From positions 1 through 35,494 of the forward strand of contig JANQGP010000406.1 in the NCBI GenBank assembly GCA_028277265.1: a DNA stretch of 35,494 nucleotides. The letters are read 5' to 3'. This stretch comes from Woeseiaceae bacterium (GTDB taxonomy: Bacteria; Pseudomonadota; Gammaproteobacteria; Steroidobacterales; Woeseiaceae). This document shows, piece after piece, positions 30,113 to 35,494 of the stretch. The notes under the pieces are model-generated. The model was not told where the DNA came from and did no database searches. It was given only the letters and a program-made list of their open reading frames with translations. Position 1 is the first letter of the stretch; every line of letters starts with the position of its first letter. A program made the translations under genes and the position numbers.

Positions 30113-30731
30113 TCGCGTCTCGCGGGCCGGGCCGCGGCCGGAGAGTGCCTTTGTAGGCGGCGATTAAGCCCAGGACCGGCGTCTCGACGCGCACGTCGAA
30201 CGCAAACGATCCGTCGCGCTCGTGTTCGAACGAAGCTCCTTTCGGCAACAGCGCGCGGGGCAAAGGAAGCAGCCCGATTCTCCAGCGAACGGGCACAAAC
30301 CGGAGCTTCCCGTCTTTCCAGGTAATCGCCGTTGCAACGGTGATCATCCCGAACCGCTCGCGCAGCATTCCTGCGTCTCGTCCGGCACCGACCGAGAGAC
30401 GGCTTCGAAACCGCCTGCCGCCGATGGATCGTGTCCAGGTCTCGCCTTTTGGTGCTACCTCGATCGAGACCCGAACCTCGGATTGCCGGGTGCCGGCGGG
30501 AAATCCGAACAGGGCAGCAACCAGGCGCCCCGCGAGGTTGTTTGCGCCTCGAACCGAAGCGCTGCCTATCCAATCCGAGCTGCGTTCCCCGCAGTGCAGC
30601 TCCTGCAAGGGCGCGGGCAACTCGTGGAACGTATCGCCCAGCACGGCCGGAAAGACTGCGTTGCTCACGTCAGCGAAGAACTCGCGACTGGATTCCCGGG
30701 TCCTGTATGTCGCAGAAACTCCTTCGCCCAA
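30099..30731 (-). CDS. DUF4166-like protein
   Basis: LQELHCGERSSDWIGSASVRGANNLAGRLVAALFGFPAG...GETWTRSIGGRRFRSRLS. Confidence 0.7.
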   Translation of the reverse strand: MGEGVSATYRTRESSREFFADVSNAVFPAVLGDTFHELPAPLQELHCGERSSDWIGSASVRGANNLAGRLVAALFGFPAGTRQSEVRVSIEVAPKGETWTRSIGGRRFRSRLSVGAGRDAGMLRERFGMITVATAITWKDGKLRFVPVRWRIGLLPLPRALLPKGASFEHERDGSFAFDVRVETPVLGLIAAYKGTLRPRPGPRDATTRD

Positions 30732-31128
30732 GAAACCGGTATCTGTTTCGTGCGACCAGCCCGTAAAGGTAATCCCGCACGCCCACCGGCAGCACGTTCA
30801 AGACGGCGAGAATTCTCCAGACGCCGCCAAGCTGCTTTCCCACCCGCACTATGGCATCGAGCGACGTGAAAGCGCGGCCTTTTTCGATGTACAGCCAGGA
30901 CAACGGGTCGTCAGGATCCATGCCGTAGTGCCGCAGAAGCGCGGCGCCGAGTTCCGATTGCACGGGAACGATGCGAAACGCTTCCTGAGCGTCGTTTCCT
31001 GCTATCCACGCGGCGCCTTTTGCACACAATCCGCAATTCGCGTCCATCACCGTGAAGTGATCCGGCACGTCGAATCGAGGGACCGCCGGATCGTCGAGGA
31101 AAGAGAAGCGTTCGCGGGAAATTCGCAT
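30670..31128 (-). CDS. DCC-family (DUF393) thiol-disulfide oxidoreductase-like protein
   Basis: VMDANCGLCAKGAAWIAGND (DxxCxxC); FRIVPVQSELGAALLRHYG; RRSFC near the C-terminus. Confidence 0.85.
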   Translation of the reverse strand: MRISRERFSFLDDPAVPRFDVPDHFTVMDANCGLCAKGAAWIAGNDAQEAFRIVPVQSELGAALLRHYGMDPDDPLSWLYIEKGRAFTSLDAIVRVGKQLGGVWRILAVLNVLPVGVRDYLYGLVARNRYRFLGRRSFCDIQDPGIQSRVLR

Positions 31129-31277
31129 TGGGTCCGGCCAATGGTCTGACGGTGCACCTGTCTCCTTACGGTACTCGTATAGTCGTCGAAAGTCGCCCCG
31201 ATCGCAGCGTCGGCAAATCGGATTGCGCGTTCTTCGTCCGTCGACCTGGCGTGTTTGGCAGTGCCACAGACCTCGGC

Positions 31278-31328
31278 TTGACAAACGCAGTTAAATATTA
31301 TTAAAGTCGATTTCAATAATATTTAACT
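31278..31328 (+). promoter_or_regulatory. Promoter with overlapping AT-rich inverted repeat
   Basis: TTGACA at 31278-31283; perfect 14-bp arms AGTTAAATATTATT (31289-31302) / AATAATATTTAACT (31315-31328), 12-nt spacer; 15 nt upstream of the DUF2089 ORF. Confidence 0.75.
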
Positions 31329-31343
31329 ACCTGATGGCTGCAA

Positions 31344-31667
31344 ATGTCCAAGGGAAACACGCGGCACGCTGTTGCGCCCGACTGGGTCGAGATCCTGACC
31401 GACGACGAACTCAACTTCGTTCGGCGCTTCGTCGTGCATTCCGGATCGCTAAAGGCACTGGCTCGGGAGTACGAAGTCTCCTATCCAACGCTGCGAAGCC
31501 GCCTCGACGTACTGATAGAGCGCATCGAGTCGGCGCAATCCCACGACGCGGAGGGCCCTTTGAAGACCGAGGTTCGCCGGTTACTCCGGGATGGGGCCAT
31601 TTCGATTCACGCCGCGCGAGAGATCTTGTCGGCTATGGAACAGGAGAAGGAAGAATGGGAGAAGTAA
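31344..31667 (+). CDS. DUF2089-family HTH-like protein without N-terminal zinc ribbon
   Basis: WVEILTDDELNFVRRFVVHSGSLKALAREYEVSYPTLRSRLDVLIERI. Confidence 0.87.
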   Translation: MSKGNTRHAVAPDWVEILTDDELNFVRRFVVHSGSLKALAREYEVSYPTLRSRLDVLIERIESAQSHDAEGPLKTEVRRLLRDGAISIHAAREILSAMEQEKEEWEK

Positions 31668-31969
31668 TCGTTGCGGTCGCTCTAGCGGCCGCGCTCGGTG
31701 CGATCACCGCAATCGGAATGACCGCGCTCGAGCGGTACTGCATCGCAGCCCGGGCGGTATCCGGCTTGAAGATCGCCACATCGTCGGCGCTCGTTCTCTG
31801 CACAGCCGGAATGGCGTTGGCGATTTTCGGCCCGTACTCGAGCGAGTCGTCCGAAGCGCTTTTCACCTTTTGTATCGTTCAGTTCGGTGTTCTGGCGCAC
31901 TTTCTCCGGAAGCTCATCGGAAACGTTGCCGAGATGGAACTCAAGCGCATGATCGCTCACGATCTCTGA
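31655..31969 (+). CDS. Small membrane protein
   Basis: 104 aa, three hydrophobic segments, overlaps DUF2089 by 13 nt. Confidence 0.75.
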   Translation: MGEVIVAVALAAALGAITAIGMTALERYCIAARAVSGLKIATSSALVLCTAGMALAIFGPYSSESSEALFTFCIVQFGVLAHFLRKLIGNVAEMELKRMIAHDL

Positions 31970-32003
31970 ACCGGCGGCCTCCAGATAATTGTTCAACGGG
32001 CTG

Positions 32004-35494
<3,491 letters not shown>

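Noticed and set aside
31334-31654. Upstream part of ORF 31334..31969 (MAANVQGKHAARCC...)
   Set aside because: It is an overlapping frame of the DUF2089 gene; only the part from ATG 31655 looks like a genuine membrane protein.

Overview
GC-rich, gamma-proteobacterial-looking chromosome segment (taxonomy inferred only). 1-6.9 kb: the distal spc operon plus alpha operon in canonical order (rpsH-rplF-rplR-rpsE-rpmD-rplO-secY-rpmJ-rpsM-rpsK-rpsD-rpoA-rplQ), closed by a clear intrinsic terminator. rpmJ (37 aa) is absent from the supplied ORF track but present in the sequence. 6.9-22 kb: housekeeping and accessory genes: patatin-like phospholipase, small acidic protein, SDR, TPR protein, LysR, pepQ, gamma-glutamyltransferase, trpS, DUF4404-like, two VOC proteins, PH-domain protein, GNAT, VIT-family protein, cupin remnant, upp, DUF1801, TerB-like, ABC-F (Uup) and slyX. 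22.4-27.8 kb: a tight three-gene set of a ~1350-aa multi-domain membrane protein, a YjdF/DUF2238 membrane protein and an exported alpha/beta hydrolase. 27.8-35.5 kb: a lipoprotein-type oligopeptidase B, DUF4166 and DCC-family genes, DUF2089 plus a membrane protein behind a long AT-rich palindrome, a 2,4-dienoyl-CoA reductase-like enzyme, and the 3' part of uvrA running off the window. The strongest second-look items are: (i) the ~1350-aa protein, with three internal PG-x-H-x-V-S repeats and an embedded TonB-receptor-like EEIVVTGS motif, in an operon with yjdF and a lipase; (ii) a perfect TGTGA-N6-TCACA site plus a possible ATT start codon; (iii) a ~100-bp imperfect direct repeat flanking a TPR-LysR cassette; (iv) a 14-bp perfect AT-rich inverted repeat over the DUF2089 promoter; (v) a 20-bp perfect palindrome upstream of the LysR gene. 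No CRISPR array, tRNA, rRNA or intact mobile element was seen. No new system can be proven from this sequence alone.
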